In this document: positions 39,764 to 48,525 of the stretch, piece by piece
Position numbering within the stretch: position 1 is the first letter of the stretch
Layout of the letters: each line of letters opens with the position of its first letter
Origin: an uncultured Collinsella sp.
GTDB taxonomy: Bacteria > Actinomycetota > Coriobacteriia > Coriobacteriales > Coriobacteriaceae
Direction of reading: 5' to 3'
NCBI GenBank assembly: GCA_900543505.1
Contig: UQSB01000010.1
Coordinates: forward strand, 1 to 50,174
DNA: 50,174 bases
Translations under genes and position numbers: made by a program
Notes under the pieces: model-generated
The model's input: only the letters and a program-made list of their open reading frames with translations
Told to the model about the DNA's origin: nothing
Databases searched by the model: none

Positions 39764-40744
39764 TTGGATATTATCGAGCTTCTAAAATCTGCCTTCATGG
39801 GCCTGGTCGAGGGCATCACCGAATGGCTGCCCGTTTCGTCGACCGGTCACATGATCTTGGTGGACGAGTTCGTCAAGATGAACGTGAGCGAGACGTTCTG
39901 GAACATGTTCCTGGTCGTGATTCAGCTTGGCGCCATTTTGGCCGTCTGTGTGCTGTTCTTCCATGAGCTCAATCCGTTCTCGCCCAGCAAGGGCAAGGAG
40001 GGCCGTCACGACACCTGGGTGCTGTGGGGCAAGATTGTGCTCGGTTGCATTCCTGCGGCGGCGATCGGCCTGCCGCTCAACGACTGGATGGAGGAGCATT
40101 TCTACAATGCTCCCGTCGTGGCGCTGGCGCTCATTGTGTACGGCGTGCTGTTTATCGTGATCGAGAACTGGCGCGCGAGCAAGCGCGAGGAAATGGCCGT
40201 TGCCGGTTCGTTTGGTTCGCGTGCTGTGGTGTCGGGTGGACGTCCCGCCGGTGCGCACTTTGCGGCGCCCGCCACGGCTACCGCTGAGGATGAGGACGAT
40301 GACGAGAATCTGGACTTTGGTTCCATCGCCACGCTCGAGGATCTAAGCTGGAAGACTGCGCTGGGTATCGGCTGCTTCCAGGTGCTTTCGCTGGTGCCTG
40401 GTACGTCTCGCTCCGGTTCTACTATCATCGGCGGCCTGCTTTTGGGCTGCACGCGCTCGGTGGCGTCTAAGTTCACGTTCTTCCTGGCCATCCCTGTCAT
40501 GTTTGGCGCGAGTGCGCTCAAGCTGGTCAAGTACTTCATCAAGGGCGGCACGTTCGGCACCAACGAGATCGCCATCTTGGGCGTGGGCTGCGTCGTCGCC
40601 TTTGTGGTGTCGCTCATTGCCATCAAGTGGCTTATGGGCTTCGTTCGCCGTCACGACTTCAAGTGCTTCGGCGTCTACCGCATCATCCTGGGCATCGTGG
40701 TGCTCGCGTACTTCTTCGTTCTGGAGCCTATGCTCGGCCTGTAA
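39764..40744 (+). CDS. uppP: Undecaprenyl-diphosphatase UppP (BacA)
   Basis: A 326-aa integral membrane phosphatase that recycles undecaprenyl pyrophosphate for cell-wall synthesis and gives bacitracin tolerance. Catalytic motifs: GLVEGITEWLPVSSTGHMIL and LVPGTSRSGSTIIGGLLLGC. TTG at 39764 is chosen: GAGGGGG lies 5 bp upstream and the protein then starts LDIIELLKSAFMG as in the family. The usual length is about 270 aa; the extra residues form a hydrophilic, acidic loop in the middle (about residues 145-190, including EDEDDDENLDFG). Followed by a terminator. Confidence 0.94.
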   Translation: MDIIELLKSAFMGLVEGITEWLPVSSTGHMILVDEFVKMNVSETFWNMFLVVIQLGAILAVCVLFFHELNPFSPSKGKEGRHDTWVLWGKIVLGCIPAAAIGLPLNDWMEEHFYNAPVVALALIVYGVLFIVIENWRASKREEMAVAGSFGSRAVVSGGRPAGAHFAAPATATAEDEDDDENLDFGSIATLEDLSWKTALGIGCFQVLSLVPGTSRSGSTIIGGLLLGCTRSVASKFTFFLAIPVMFGASALKLVKYFIKGGTFGTNEIAILGVGCVVAFVVSLIAIKWLMGFVRRHDFKCFGVYRIILGIVVLAYFFVLEPMLGL

Positions 40745-40790
40745 CTTGGTTGACGCTGCGCGGCGGCCAGAGCGACAACTTGTCATTCAA

Positions 40791-40832
40791 CGAGGGCGGC
40801 ATGACCAAAAGGTCTATGCTGCCCTCTTTTTT
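40791..40832 (+). terminator. Terminator after uppP
   Basis: Stem GAGGGCGGCAT / ATGCTGCCCTC followed by six T. Confidence 0.88.
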
Positions 40833-40971
40833 GGGCGATGGGGTGGGTCCGATGGTGGCGCACGGAGTCGTGGTGTGATTTGCGTCGGTGTCCGCGCGGC
40901 TCGGTATACTGGTACGGCTCAAACTATGGCGCTGCCCGCAGGCGCGCCGTCCGTCAGATGAGGAGTCGCCC

Positions 40972-43872
40972 ATGACCCAGCCCCTGCCCTGGGAAAAGAA
41001 TGCTGCGGTACCCGTGCCGCCCGCGCCGGAACCCGTGCCACTCGATGCATACACCGCCCCCGCTGCGCCGGAGCCCGAGCTCGTTCCGCTCGACATCTAC
41101 GACGCTCCTGCGCCGGCACCCAAACCCGCCAAGCCGCTCGTCGACATCGACAGCCTTAATCCCGCCCAGCGCGAGGCGGTCCTGACCACCGAGGGCCCGT
41201 TGCTGGTGCTCGCCGGCGCCGGCTCGGGCAAGACCCGCGTCTTGACCTTCCGCATCGCACATATGCTCGGCGACTTGGGTGTTAAGCCTTGGCAGGTTCT
41301 TGCCATTACGTTTACCAACAAGGCTGCGGCAGAGATGCGCGAGCGTCTGACGGCACTCATCCCCAGCGGCACCCGTGGCATGTGGGTGTGCACCTTCCAT
41401 GCCATGTGCGTGCGCATGCTGCGCGAGGACGCCGATCTGCTGGGCTACACCGGCCAGTTCACCATCTACGATGACGACGACTCAAAGCGCATGGTGCGCG
41501 ACATTATGCAGGCGCTCGGCATCGAGCAAAAGCAGTTCCCCATCAACATGATCCGCAGCAAGATCAGCTCTGCTAAAAACGCCATGATCGGGCCCGAGGA
41601 CATGCTCAAGAGCGCCGATAGCCCCAACGACAAAAAGGCCGCGCAAGTCTACCTGGAGCTGGAGCGCCGCCTGCGCGCCGCCAACGCGATGGACTTCGAC
41701 GACCTGCTCGTGCGCACGCTCGAGCTACTGCGCACCCGCCCCGAGGTGCTCGACAAGTACCAGGAGCGCTTCCGCTACATTAGCGTCGACGAGTATCAGG
41801 ACACCAACCACGTCCAGTACGAGATCGCCAACCTGCTGGCCGCCAAGTACCAAAACCTTATGGTCGTGGGCGACGATGACCAGTCCATTTACAGCTGGCG
41901 TGGCGCCGACATCACCAACATCCTGGACTTTGAGCAGGACTTTAAAAACTGCAAGACCGTCAAGCTGGAGCAGAACTATCGCTCTACGGGTCATATCCTG
42001 AGCGCCGCCAACGCCGTGGTGCGTCACAACTCGCAGCGCAAGGACAAGCGCCTGTTTACGGCCGAGGGCGATGGCGAGAAGATTCAGGCTTTCCAGGCAA
42101 GCGATGAGCGCGACGAGGGCCGCTGGATTGCCGGCGAGATCGAAAAGCTGCATGCCAAGGGTACAAGCTACGACGATATCGCCGTGTTCTACCGCACCAA
42201 CGCCCAGTCGCGTATCCTCGAAGATATGTTCCTGCGCGCGGGCGTGCCCTACAAGATCGTCGGCGGCACGCGATTCTTCGACCGCGCCGAGATTCGCGAC
42301 GTCATGGCCTACCTCAAGATGATCGTGAACCCGGCCGACGAGATGAGCGTCAAGCGCGTCATCAACACGCCGCGCCGCGGCATCGGCTCCACCTCGATCC
42401 AAAAGATCGAGCAGCTGGCGCGCGACAACCGCTGCTCGTTCTTCCAGGCCTGCGAGATCGCAACAGCCGAGACGGGCATGTTTAGTGCCAAGGTGCGCAA
42501 CGGCCTGTCGAGTTTTGTGGCGCTGGTGCGCGAGGGCCGCCGCATGGACGGCGAGCTCAAGGACGTCGTCGAGATGATTGTCGATAGGACGGGCCTGCTG
42601 CAGGCGTTTCGCGCCGAGGGCACCATGGAGTCCGAGAGCCGCGCCGAGAACATCCAGGAATTCCTGGGCGTCGCCGCCGAATTTGAGGAGACGCACGAGG
42701 ATATCGAGGGTACGCTCGAGAGTCTAGAAGAGCTGCGCGCGGCCGGTGTTGCCGACGTGCCGTCCGTCGCCGAGTCCGAGTCCGTCGTGGTGAGTGCGCC
42801 CGCGTCCGAGCCGGAGCCGTCCGCTCCGGCATCCTCGTTTGAGGCACTTGTCGGCGCTCGTGACGCCGCGGGCTCCAATCCGCTCGATAGCCTAGCCGCC
42901 CCGGCGCTCTCGCCGCAGGATGCCCTGGCCGCCGCCATCGCGGGCAACGCGTATGCCGTGCCAACAGAGCTACCGGCGGGCGCCGTGCATGCCGACGAGA
43001 TCGAGCGCACCTACGGTCCGCTCACCTGTAAGGCACTGCCGGCACTCATGGAGTGGCTGGCCCTGCGCTCCGACTTGGATTCCCTGGCCGGCGAGACACA
43101 TGCCATCACCATGATGACCATCCACTCCGCTAAGGGCCTGGAGTTCCCCGCGGTGTTCGTGGCCGGCATGGAGGAGGGTATCTTCCCGCACGTGCACGAC
43201 TTTGGCGGTAGTGACGATCCGGGCAAGCTCGAGGAAGAGCGTCGCCTGGCCTACGTCGCCATCACGCGTGCTCGCAAGCGCCTGTTTTTGACCTATGCGG
43301 CCACGCGTCGCACCTACGGCTCGACCTCTGCCAACCCGCGTTCGCGCTTCCTTAACGAGATTCCGTTTGAGGATATCGAGTTTAGCGGCATCGGTTCTGC
43401 CGGTTTTGAGGGCACGGGCTGGGAAAAGCGCGGCGACCGTCACGGCACCTTTGGCTCGGGCATGGGCTCGGATATGTATGGCGGCAAGGTGTTTGGTTCG
43501 CATACGCGCTCGACCGGCGGCTCCGGCTCGCGCGGCGGGTCGAGCTTTGACGACTTCTTTGGCGGCAGCAGCTATGGGACCGAGCGCCATCGTGGGGTTT
43601 CGCCTGACGCCGGCCGCGTTGCCTCGACCTTTGGCTCGGGCGCGCCGCGAGCCAAAAAGCCGTCGTCCAAGGTGTCGCCGACGGTGGAGCGCAAGGTCGA
43701 TCGCACCAGCGCGTCGCAGGACTTTGCCGCGGGCGATACCGTGAGTCACAAGACCTTTGGCACGGGTACCGTGATCTCGGTCGCCGGAGACATGATCGAG
43801 GTTCAATTCGAAAAGACCGGCCAGACCAAAAAGCTCATGAAGGGCTTTGCGCCGATCGTCAAGCTGTCGTAA
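40972..43872 (+). CDS. pcrA: ATP-dependent DNA helicase PcrA/UvrD
   Basis: A 966-aa SF1A 3'-5' helicase acting in repair and removal of proteins from DNA. Motifs in order: LAGAGSGKTRVLTF (Walker A), AITFTNKAAAEMRERL, FHAMCVRMLR, VDEYQDTNHVQYE, GDDDQSIYSWRGADI, LEQNYRS, MTIHSAKGLEFPAVFVAGME and RRLAYVAITRARKRL. A Pro/Ala/Glu-rich 55-residue N-terminal lead and an insertion of about 90 low-complexity residues (about 590-680) enlarge it beyond the usual 720-780 aa; the Gly/Ser-rich C-terminus ends with the PcrA-type FGTGTVISV tudor-like segment. Start at 40972 with ATGAGGAG. Confidence 0.96.
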   Translation: MTQPLPWEKNAAVPVPPAPEPVPLDAYTAPAAPEPELVPLDIYDAPAPAPKPAKPLVDIDSLNPAQREAVLTTEGPLLVLAGAGSGKTRVLTFRIAHMLGDLGVKPWQVLAITFTNKAAAEMRERLTALIPSGTRGMWVCTFHAMCVRMLREDADLLGYTGQFTIYDDDDSKRMVRDIMQALGIEQKQFPINMIRSKISSAKNAMIGPEDMLKSADSPNDKKAAQVYLELERRLRAANAMDFDDLLVRTLELLRTRPEVLDKYQERFRYISVDEYQDTNHVQYEIANLLAAKYQNLMVVGDDDQSIYSWRGADITNILDFEQDFKNCKTVKLEQNYRSTGHILSAANAVVRHNSQRKDKRLFTAEGDGEKIQAFQASDERDEGRWIAGEIEKLHAKGTSYDDIAVFYRTNAQSRILEDMFLRAGVPYKIVGGTRFFDRAEIRDVMAYLKMIVNPADEMSVKRVINTPRRGIGSTSIQKIEQLARDNRCSFFQACEIATAETGMFSAKVRNGLSSFVALVREGRRMDGELKDVVEMIVDRTGLLQAFRAEGTMESESRAENIQEFLGVAAEFEETHEDIEGTLESLEELRAAGVADVPSVAESESVVVSAPASEPEPSAPASSFEALVGARDAAGSNPLDSLAAPALSPQDALAAAIAGNAYAVPTELPAGAVHADEIERTYGPLTCKALPALMEWLALRSDLDSLAGETHAITMMTIHSAKGLEFPAVFVAGMEEGIFPHVHDFGGSDDPGKLEEERRLAYVAITRARKRLFLTYAATRRTYGSTSANPRSRFLNEIPFEDIEFSGIGSAGFEGTGWEKRGDRHGTFGSGMGSDMYGGKVFGSHTRSTGGSGSRGGSSFDDFFGGSSYGTERHRGVSPDAGRVASTFGSGAPRAKKPSSKVSPTVERKVDRTSASQDFAAGDTVSHKTFGTGTVISVAGDMIEVQFEKTGQTKKLMKGFAPIVKLS

Positions 43873-43879
43873 TCTCGGC

Positions 43880-44008
43880 GGCCCCGGACAGGCGCCATGG
43901 ACAACGTCGCCTGCTCGGACAGTCCTGCTCGCACGGAGAGCACATTAAGTGCTCTCCGGCTCGTGCGGAACTCGCGATCGACGTTGTCCATGGCGCCTGT
44001 CCGGGGCC
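43880..44008. repeat. 30-bp perfect inverted repeat downstream of pcrA
   Basis: Arms 43880-43909 (begins GGCCCCGGACAGGCGCCATG) and 43979-44008 are perfect complements over 30 bp. Inside lies a second perfect hairpin GGAGAGCAC / GTGCTCTCC at 43935-43957. Located between convergent pcrA and manA, 8 bp after the pcrA stop. Confidence 0.8.
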
Positions 44009-44093
44009 TTGGGTAACGTTGCTTGCGAACGTCGCTTTGCTCGTTCGCTTTTTGGTCTGGAGAGCCGGGTGGGCTGATAAATAGATGTGAGTA

Positions 44094-44126
44094 GGGGCTC
44101 TCCCGTTTGATGAGCGGGGGAGCCCC
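44094..44126. terminator. Hairpin downstream of manA
   Basis: Stem GGGGCTCTCCCG / CGGGGGAGCCCC with TTTGATGAG loop, 28 bp from the manA stop. No strong T-run on the minus strand. Confidence 0.55.
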
Positions 44127-44153
44127 TTGTTGCGTTTTGGTTGTTGGTGCGAC

Positions 44154-45086
44154 CTAGAGGTGGCTGATGATCAATTCCATTTTGCCTTCGAGGTCGATGG
44201 AGCTGACGGTGCTCGGGGCTAGCAGGTGGCTTCCCTTGTGGACGGGGTTGCCGCAGACGGTGCCTTCGCCGTCGATGACTGACAGGCACATGAAGGGCCA
44301 GCGCTGCTCCAAGGTCTTGCTGCCGTTGACGCGCACGCGATCGACGGTGTAGCAGGGGTTGGACTCGAGCTCGGTTACGCCATCGACCTCGCGCGCGGTT
44401 ACGGTACCGTCGGTCGGTGCCTGCGCGTTAAAGTTGATGCAATCCAGGCTCTGCTCAATGTGAAGTGGGCGCAGCTTTCCGTCGGTGCCGGGACGATCGT
44501 AGTCGTATAGACGATACGTCACGTCGCTCGACTGCTGCGTCTCTAAAATGAGCGTGCCGGTCTTGATGGCGTGGACGGTACCGGAATCAATCTGGAAAAA
44601 GTCGCCCTTGTGGATCGGCAGCACGTTGAGCATGTCGTCCCAGCGGCCGTCTTCGATCATCTGTGCAGCCTCGGCGCGGTCCTTGGCGCGCTGGCCGACG
44701 ATGATTGTGGCGCCGGGCTCGCAGTCCAGCACATACCAGCACTCGGTTTTGCCCAGGCTGCCGTTCTCGTGCTCGGCGGCGTACTCGTCGTTGGGATGGA
44801 TCTGGATCGAAAGGTCGTCCTTGGCGTCCAGAATCTTAATGAGCAGCGGGAACTCCTTGCCCTCGCAGTTGCCAAAGAGCTCGCGGTGCTCGGCCCACAG
44901 CCATGACAGCGTGTGACCGGCGTACGGGCCCTCAGCGATCTGGCAGTCGCCGTTGGGGTGTGCCGAGATGGCCCAGCACTCACCGATGGGACCCTCGGGA
45001 ATGTCGTAACCAAATACGGTTTCGAGCTGGCGGCCGCCCCAGATCTTCTCGTGGAAGATCGGCGTCAGTTTAATCAAATCGGACAT
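44154..45086 (-). CDS. manA: Mannose-6-phosphate isomerase, class I (short type)
   Basis: A 310-aa cupin phosphomannose isomerase interconverting mannose-6-P and fructose-6-P. Zinc ligands: LSIQIHPNDEYAAEHENG (Gln and His), GKTECWYVLD (Glu) and DSGTVHAIKTGTLILE (His). The entry KIWGGRQLETVFGY is family-typical. ATG at 45086 is preferred for its 7-bp distance to GGGGGT; ATG at 45092 is close behind. In tandem with the GntR gene. Confidence 0.93.
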   Translation of the reverse strand: MSDLIKLTPIFHEKIWGGRQLETVFGYDIPEGPIGECWAISAHPNGDCQIAEGPYAGHTLSWLWAEHRELFGNCEGKEFPLLIKILDAKDDLSIQIHPNDEYAAEHENGSLGKTECWYVLDCEPGATIIVGQRAKDRAEAAQMIEDGRWDDMLNVLPIHKGDFFQIDSGTVHAIKTGTLILETQQSSDVTYRLYDYDRPGTDGKLRPLHIEQSLDCINFNAQAPTDGTVTAREVDGVTELESNPCYTVDRVRVNGSKTLEQRWPFMCLSVIDGEGTVCGNPVHKGSHLLAPSTVSSIDLEGKMELIISHL

Positions 45087-45160
45087 GTTCATACCCCCAT
45101 GGTGTTGCGCGGCCGCCCACTCTAAACGAGCCGTAACGAGCGCCCGCATGACTACAAAAC

Positions 45161-45880
45161 CTATGCCAACGTTACGTTGTGCAGCTCAAAGCGGTCACCA
45201 ACGTTGCGCGAGATCGAATGCTCAAAGGCGGTGCCGCTATCCAAAAAGCCAATCTGGTTGAGCTCGAGCAGGGGAGAGCCGGGCTTGGTGTCCAGGCGCT
45301 CAGCCTCTTCCTCGGTTGCTGCTACGGCGCGAATGGTGCGGTGGAAGCTCGAAATCTTCAGCCCGCATTGCTTGCGGATGAAGCTGTAGACCGATCCATA
45401 CAGGTCTTTCTTTTTAAGGCCCGGAATCAGCTCGAGGGGCATGTAGGTGTACTCGATAACGATGGGCTTCTCGTCGACCTGGCGCACGCGCACGATGTGA
45501 TAGGCAAAGTCGTCCTCGGCAATTCCCAGCTGGGCAGCGACGTCTGCTGGCGGATTGACAATCGAGAAATCGTAGACCACCGAGGTCACCTTCTCCCCGC
45601 GGTGCTCATACGAAAAGCCCTGGGAGCGATCGTTCTTGCCCTGGAAAAACGCCTGGCCGGGAAGCCCCGCCGTGTCCTTAACGTAGGTGCCCGATCCGCG
45701 CCGGCTGGTAACAAGACCTTCATCGGTAATCTGCTCAATAGCTCGTTTGACGGTGATTTTGGAAACGCTATAGAGCTCGCAGAACTCAACGACGGTGGGC
45801 AGCTTGTCGCCCGGCTTTAGAGCGCCGTCCTCGATGCTTCGACGGATATCTGCAGCTATTGCCTCGTATTTGGGAATCAT
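45161..45880 (-). CDS. GntR-family transcriptional regulator, HutC/UTRA type
   Basis: A 239-aa regulator. The N-terminal winged helix reads YEAIAADIRRSIEDGALKPG then DKLPTVVEFCELYSVSKITV and GLVTSRRGSGTYV; the C-terminal UTRA effector domain includes AYHIVRVRQVDEKPIVIEYT and LELNQIGF. UTRA domains usually bind a phosphorylated sugar or small acid. Start at 45880 with AAAGGAGG. Upstream of manA on the same strand (75 bp gap) and divergent from the ROK kinase, so it probably controls one or both. Confidence 0.92.
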   Translation of the reverse strand: MIPKYEAIAADIRRSIEDGALKPGDKLPTVVEFCELYSVSKITVKRAIEQITDEGLVTSRRGSGTYVKDTAGLPGQAFFQGKNDRSQGFSYEHRGEKVTSVVYDFSIVNPPADVAAQLGIAEDDFAYHIVRVRQVDEKPIVIEYTYMPLELIPGLKKKDLYGSVYSFIRKQCGLKISSFHRTIRAVAATEEEAERLDTKPGSPLLELNQIGFLDSGTAFEHSISRNVGDRFELHNVTLA

Positions 45881-46220
45881 GGAACCTCCTTTCCGGCTTG
45901 ATTGAGTACAAACGAAAGTATAGTCCACGCCTAAGCATCCCTATTGCGTTTTTGAAAAGTTCGAGAAAGATATAATCAAAAAACGCTTTTCTATATCAAC
46001 TAGAGCGCTCTAAATGAATATGCATTCGAATAATGTGGTATTGAGCAAATTGATCGGCTCGAAGATGGGGTTGGGCCGTTTTGCCGCCCAGCGAACCGAA
46101 TCTCATGCCTTGCGTTTTCCCAGATAAAACCTGCCAAAACAAACCTGTCCCTTTTTGACAGGTTTTTGCCTGGGGAGCGGTACCATACAGGCAATGTTTA
46201 AACGAGAAAGGTGGGCTCCC
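45881..46220. promoter_or_regulatory. Divergent control region GntR / ROK kinase
   Basis: 340 bp, no gene. AT-rich between 45950 and 46000. Candidate -10 boxes are TATACT on the minus strand (45917-45922) for the GntR gene and TATAAT on the plus strand (45971-45976), neither with a clear -35. A hairpin AAACCTGTC / GACAGGTTT with a T-run (46139-46167) lies 50 bp before the kinase start and could act as an attenuator of a transcript starting at the upstream TATAAT. Confidence 0.5.
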
Positions 46221-47174
46221 ATGGAACCTAAGCAGTACTACATCGGCATCGACGTTGGCGGCACTTCGGTTAAGGAAGGCCTGTTCGACGAGGACGGCAA
46301 CCTGCTTGCCAAGGCCAGCGTGCCCACGCCTCCTATCGTTGACGCCGCGGGCTTTGCCGCGGTGACCGAGGCTATCGATCAGGTGATCGCCAAGGCACAG
46401 ATTCCGCGCGCCTTTGTGGCGGGCATTGGTCTGGCCGTTCCGTGCCCCATCCCGGCTTCGGGCGATGCCAAGGTCAAGGCCAACATTGCTATCAACCTGC
46501 CTGAACTGAGGATTGCCATCCAGGAGCACTGCCCCGACGCGGTCGTTAAGTACGAAAACGATGCCAACGCCGCTGCCATGGGCGAGGCCTGGCTCGGCTC
46601 TGCCAAGGGCGTACAGAACGTGGTGATGGTCACCATCGGTACCGGCGTGGGCGGTGGCGTTATCGTTAACGGCGACGTGGTATCGGGCGTTGTGGGTGCC
46701 GGCGGCGAGATTGGCCACATGTGCCTGAACCCCGAAGAGGAGCGCACCTGCGGCTGTGGCGGCCATGGCCATCTGGAGCAGTATTCCAGCGCCACCGGCG
46801 TGGTGAGTAACTACCTTGCCGAGTGCAAGAAGGCGGGCGTCGAGCCCATCGAGCTCACCGGGCCTTCTGATTCCAAGGACGTGTTCCAGGCCTGCCGCGA
46901 GGGTGACAAGCTCGCGCTGGCAGCTGCCGATACCATGGCCGACTATCTCGGCCGCGCCCTGGCGCTTATTGCCAACGTGGTCGATCCCGAGATGTTCCTG
47001 ATCGGCGGCGGTGCTTCCGCTTCGGCCGATGTCTACCTCGACAAGGTCCGCGAGCACTTTAAGCAGTACGCGCTCTCCGCCTCGCGCGAGACGCCCATTA
47101 AGGTCGCTTCGCTCGGCAACGACGCCGGCATCATCGGTGCCGCTTACGTAGCCCTGCGCGCCGCCGGTAAATAG
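46221..47174 (+). CDS. ROK-family sugar kinase (glucokinase-like)
   Basis: A 317-aa ROK protein without a DNA-binding domain, so a kinase rather than a repressor. ATP site YIGIDVGGTSVKEGLFDEDG, catalytic Asp in YENDANAAAMGEAWLGSAKG, glycine loop IGTGVGGGVIVNG, and zinc motif GHMCLNPEEERTCGCGGHGH followed by LEQYSS. Glucokinase is the usual activity of this subgroup, but mannose or other hexoses are possible; divergence from GntR and manA favours a hexose/mannose role. Start at 46221 with GAAAGGTGGG. Confidence 0.9.
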   Translation: MEPKQYYIGIDVGGTSVKEGLFDEDGNLLAKASVPTPPIVDAAGFAAVTEAIDQVIAKAQIPRAFVAGIGLAVPCPIPASGDAKVKANIAINLPELRIAIQEHCPDAVVKYENDANAAAMGEAWLGSAKGVQNVVMVTIGTGVGGGVIVNGDVVSGVVGAGGEIGHMCLNPEEERTCGCGGHGHLEQYSSATGVVSNYLAECKKAGVEPIELTGPSDSKDVFQACREGDKLALAAADTMADYLGRALALIANVVDPEMFLIGGGASASADVYLDKVREHFKQYALSASRETPIKVASLGNDAGIIGAAYVALRAAGK

Positions 47175-47333
47175 CTGGTGCGGGGGCAGGTGGTGAAAGG
47201 GGGACAGGCTTCGTCCCTGACCTCGCCTCAGCGCTTGCCCCAAATTGTGCCGCGACCCTTCCATCTCATAGGGTTCGGCGTCAGCGTGCTACCATAGCTA
47301 CGTCCAAGTACACATATCAAGTGGAGGATATCC

Positions 47334-48257
47334 ATGGCAAACGTTCTTGTCTTTGGTCACCAGAACCCCGATAACGACGCCATCATGAGCGCCGTCGTCC
47401 TGTCCCAGCTGCTCAACCAGGTTGAGTATGCCGGCAACACCTACGAGGCCTGCGCACTGGGCCAGCTTCCGGCCGAGTCCGCCAAGCTGCTCGCCGACGC
47501 CGGCATTGCCGAGCCCCGCGTGATCGAGTCCGTCGAGGCCGGTCAGCTCGTCGTCCTCACCGACCACAACGAGTCCGCCCAGTCCGTCGCCGGCCTTAAG
47601 GACGCCACGGTCTTTGGCGTTGTCGACCATCACCGCATCGGCGACTTCGAGACTGCCGGTCCGCTGCACTACATCTGCCTGCCCTGGGGCTCCAGCTGCA
47701 CCATCGTCACCAAGCTCGCCGGCGTGCTCGGCGTTGAGCTTTCCGACGTTCAGGCCAAGCTGCTGCTCTCGGCCATGATGACCGATACGCTCATGCTCAA
47801 GAGCCCCACCACCACCGATGTCGACCGCGCCGTCGCCGCCAAGCTCGGCGAGCAGGTGAGCGTCGACCCGGTCAAGTTTGGCATGGAGGTCTTCCTCACC
47901 CGCCCGTCCGGCTCCTTCACTGCAGCCGAGATGGTCGGCAACGACATCAAGATGTTCGAGCCCGCTGGCAAGAAGCTGCTCATCGGCCAGTACGAGACCG
48001 TCGACAAGAGCCGTGCGCTTGGCATGATTGACGAGATCCGCGAGGCCATGCGCGCCTATGCCGCCGAGAAGGGTGCCGACGGCATCGTCCTGTGCATCAC
48101 CGACATCATGGAGGAGGGCTCGCAGGTCCTGCTCGAGGGTGAGACCGAGGCCGCTCAGAAGGGCCTGGGCATCGCTGACGAGCACGACGGCGTCTGGATG
48201 CCGGGCGTCCTTTCCCGCAAGAAGCAGGTCGCTGCTCCCATCATGGCCGCCTGCTAG
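47334..48257 (+). CDS. ppaC: Manganese-dependent inorganic pyrophosphatase (family II)
   Basis: A 307-aa DHH-family pyrophosphatase. N-terminal metal ligands in FGHQNPDNDAIMSAVVL, DHH motif in FGVVDHHRIGDFET, ILLSAMMTDT-like LLLSAMMTDTLMLKSPTTT, and the C-terminal DHHA2 substrate motif LSRKKQV. Length matches PpaC without CBS domains. It removes pyrophosphate made by HisE, HisG and other synthesis steps. Ribosome site GTGGAGG. Confidence 0.96.
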   Translation: MANVLVFGHQNPDNDAIMSAVVLSQLLNQVEYAGNTYEACALGQLPAESAKLLADAGIAEPRVIESVEAGQLVVLTDHNESAQSVAGLKDATVFGVVDHHRIGDFETAGPLHYICLPWGSSCTIVTKLAGVLGVELSDVQAKLLLSAMMTDTLMLKSPTTTDVDRAVAAKLGEQVSVDPVKFGMEVFLTRPSGSFTAAEMVGNDIKMFEPAGKKLLIGQYETVDKSRALGMIDEIREAMRAYAAEKGADGIVLCITDIMEEGSQVLLEGETEAAQKGLGIADEHDGVWMPGVLSRKKQVAAPIMAAC

Positions 48258-48275
48258 GTTTTGTTGACCTAACAC

Positions 48276-48317
48276 CGACGACCGGACCGCGGACGCCCCG
48301 CGCTCCGGTCGTTTTTT
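48276..48317 (+). terminator. Terminator after ppaC
   Basis: Stem CGACCGGACCGCGG / CCGCGCTCCGGTCG followed by six T. Confidence 0.88.
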
Positions 48318-48525
48318 GTGCGCGGGACCGCGTCCCCTATTGGACAGGGGCGCTCGCACCGTTGAGCAAATAATGTTCAACCTGTGGTTCCGCTTTTCGG
48401 CCGCGCTTGCGCGTTTGTCGCGCAGGGTAGGCTAGATGCAAGCGTAATACGTTGGAGCGCGGCGCCGCCATTTGGGCGGGCCGTGCTTTTTTAAGACGGG
48501 AACCTTCCCGCGAAAGGAGCCGCCC

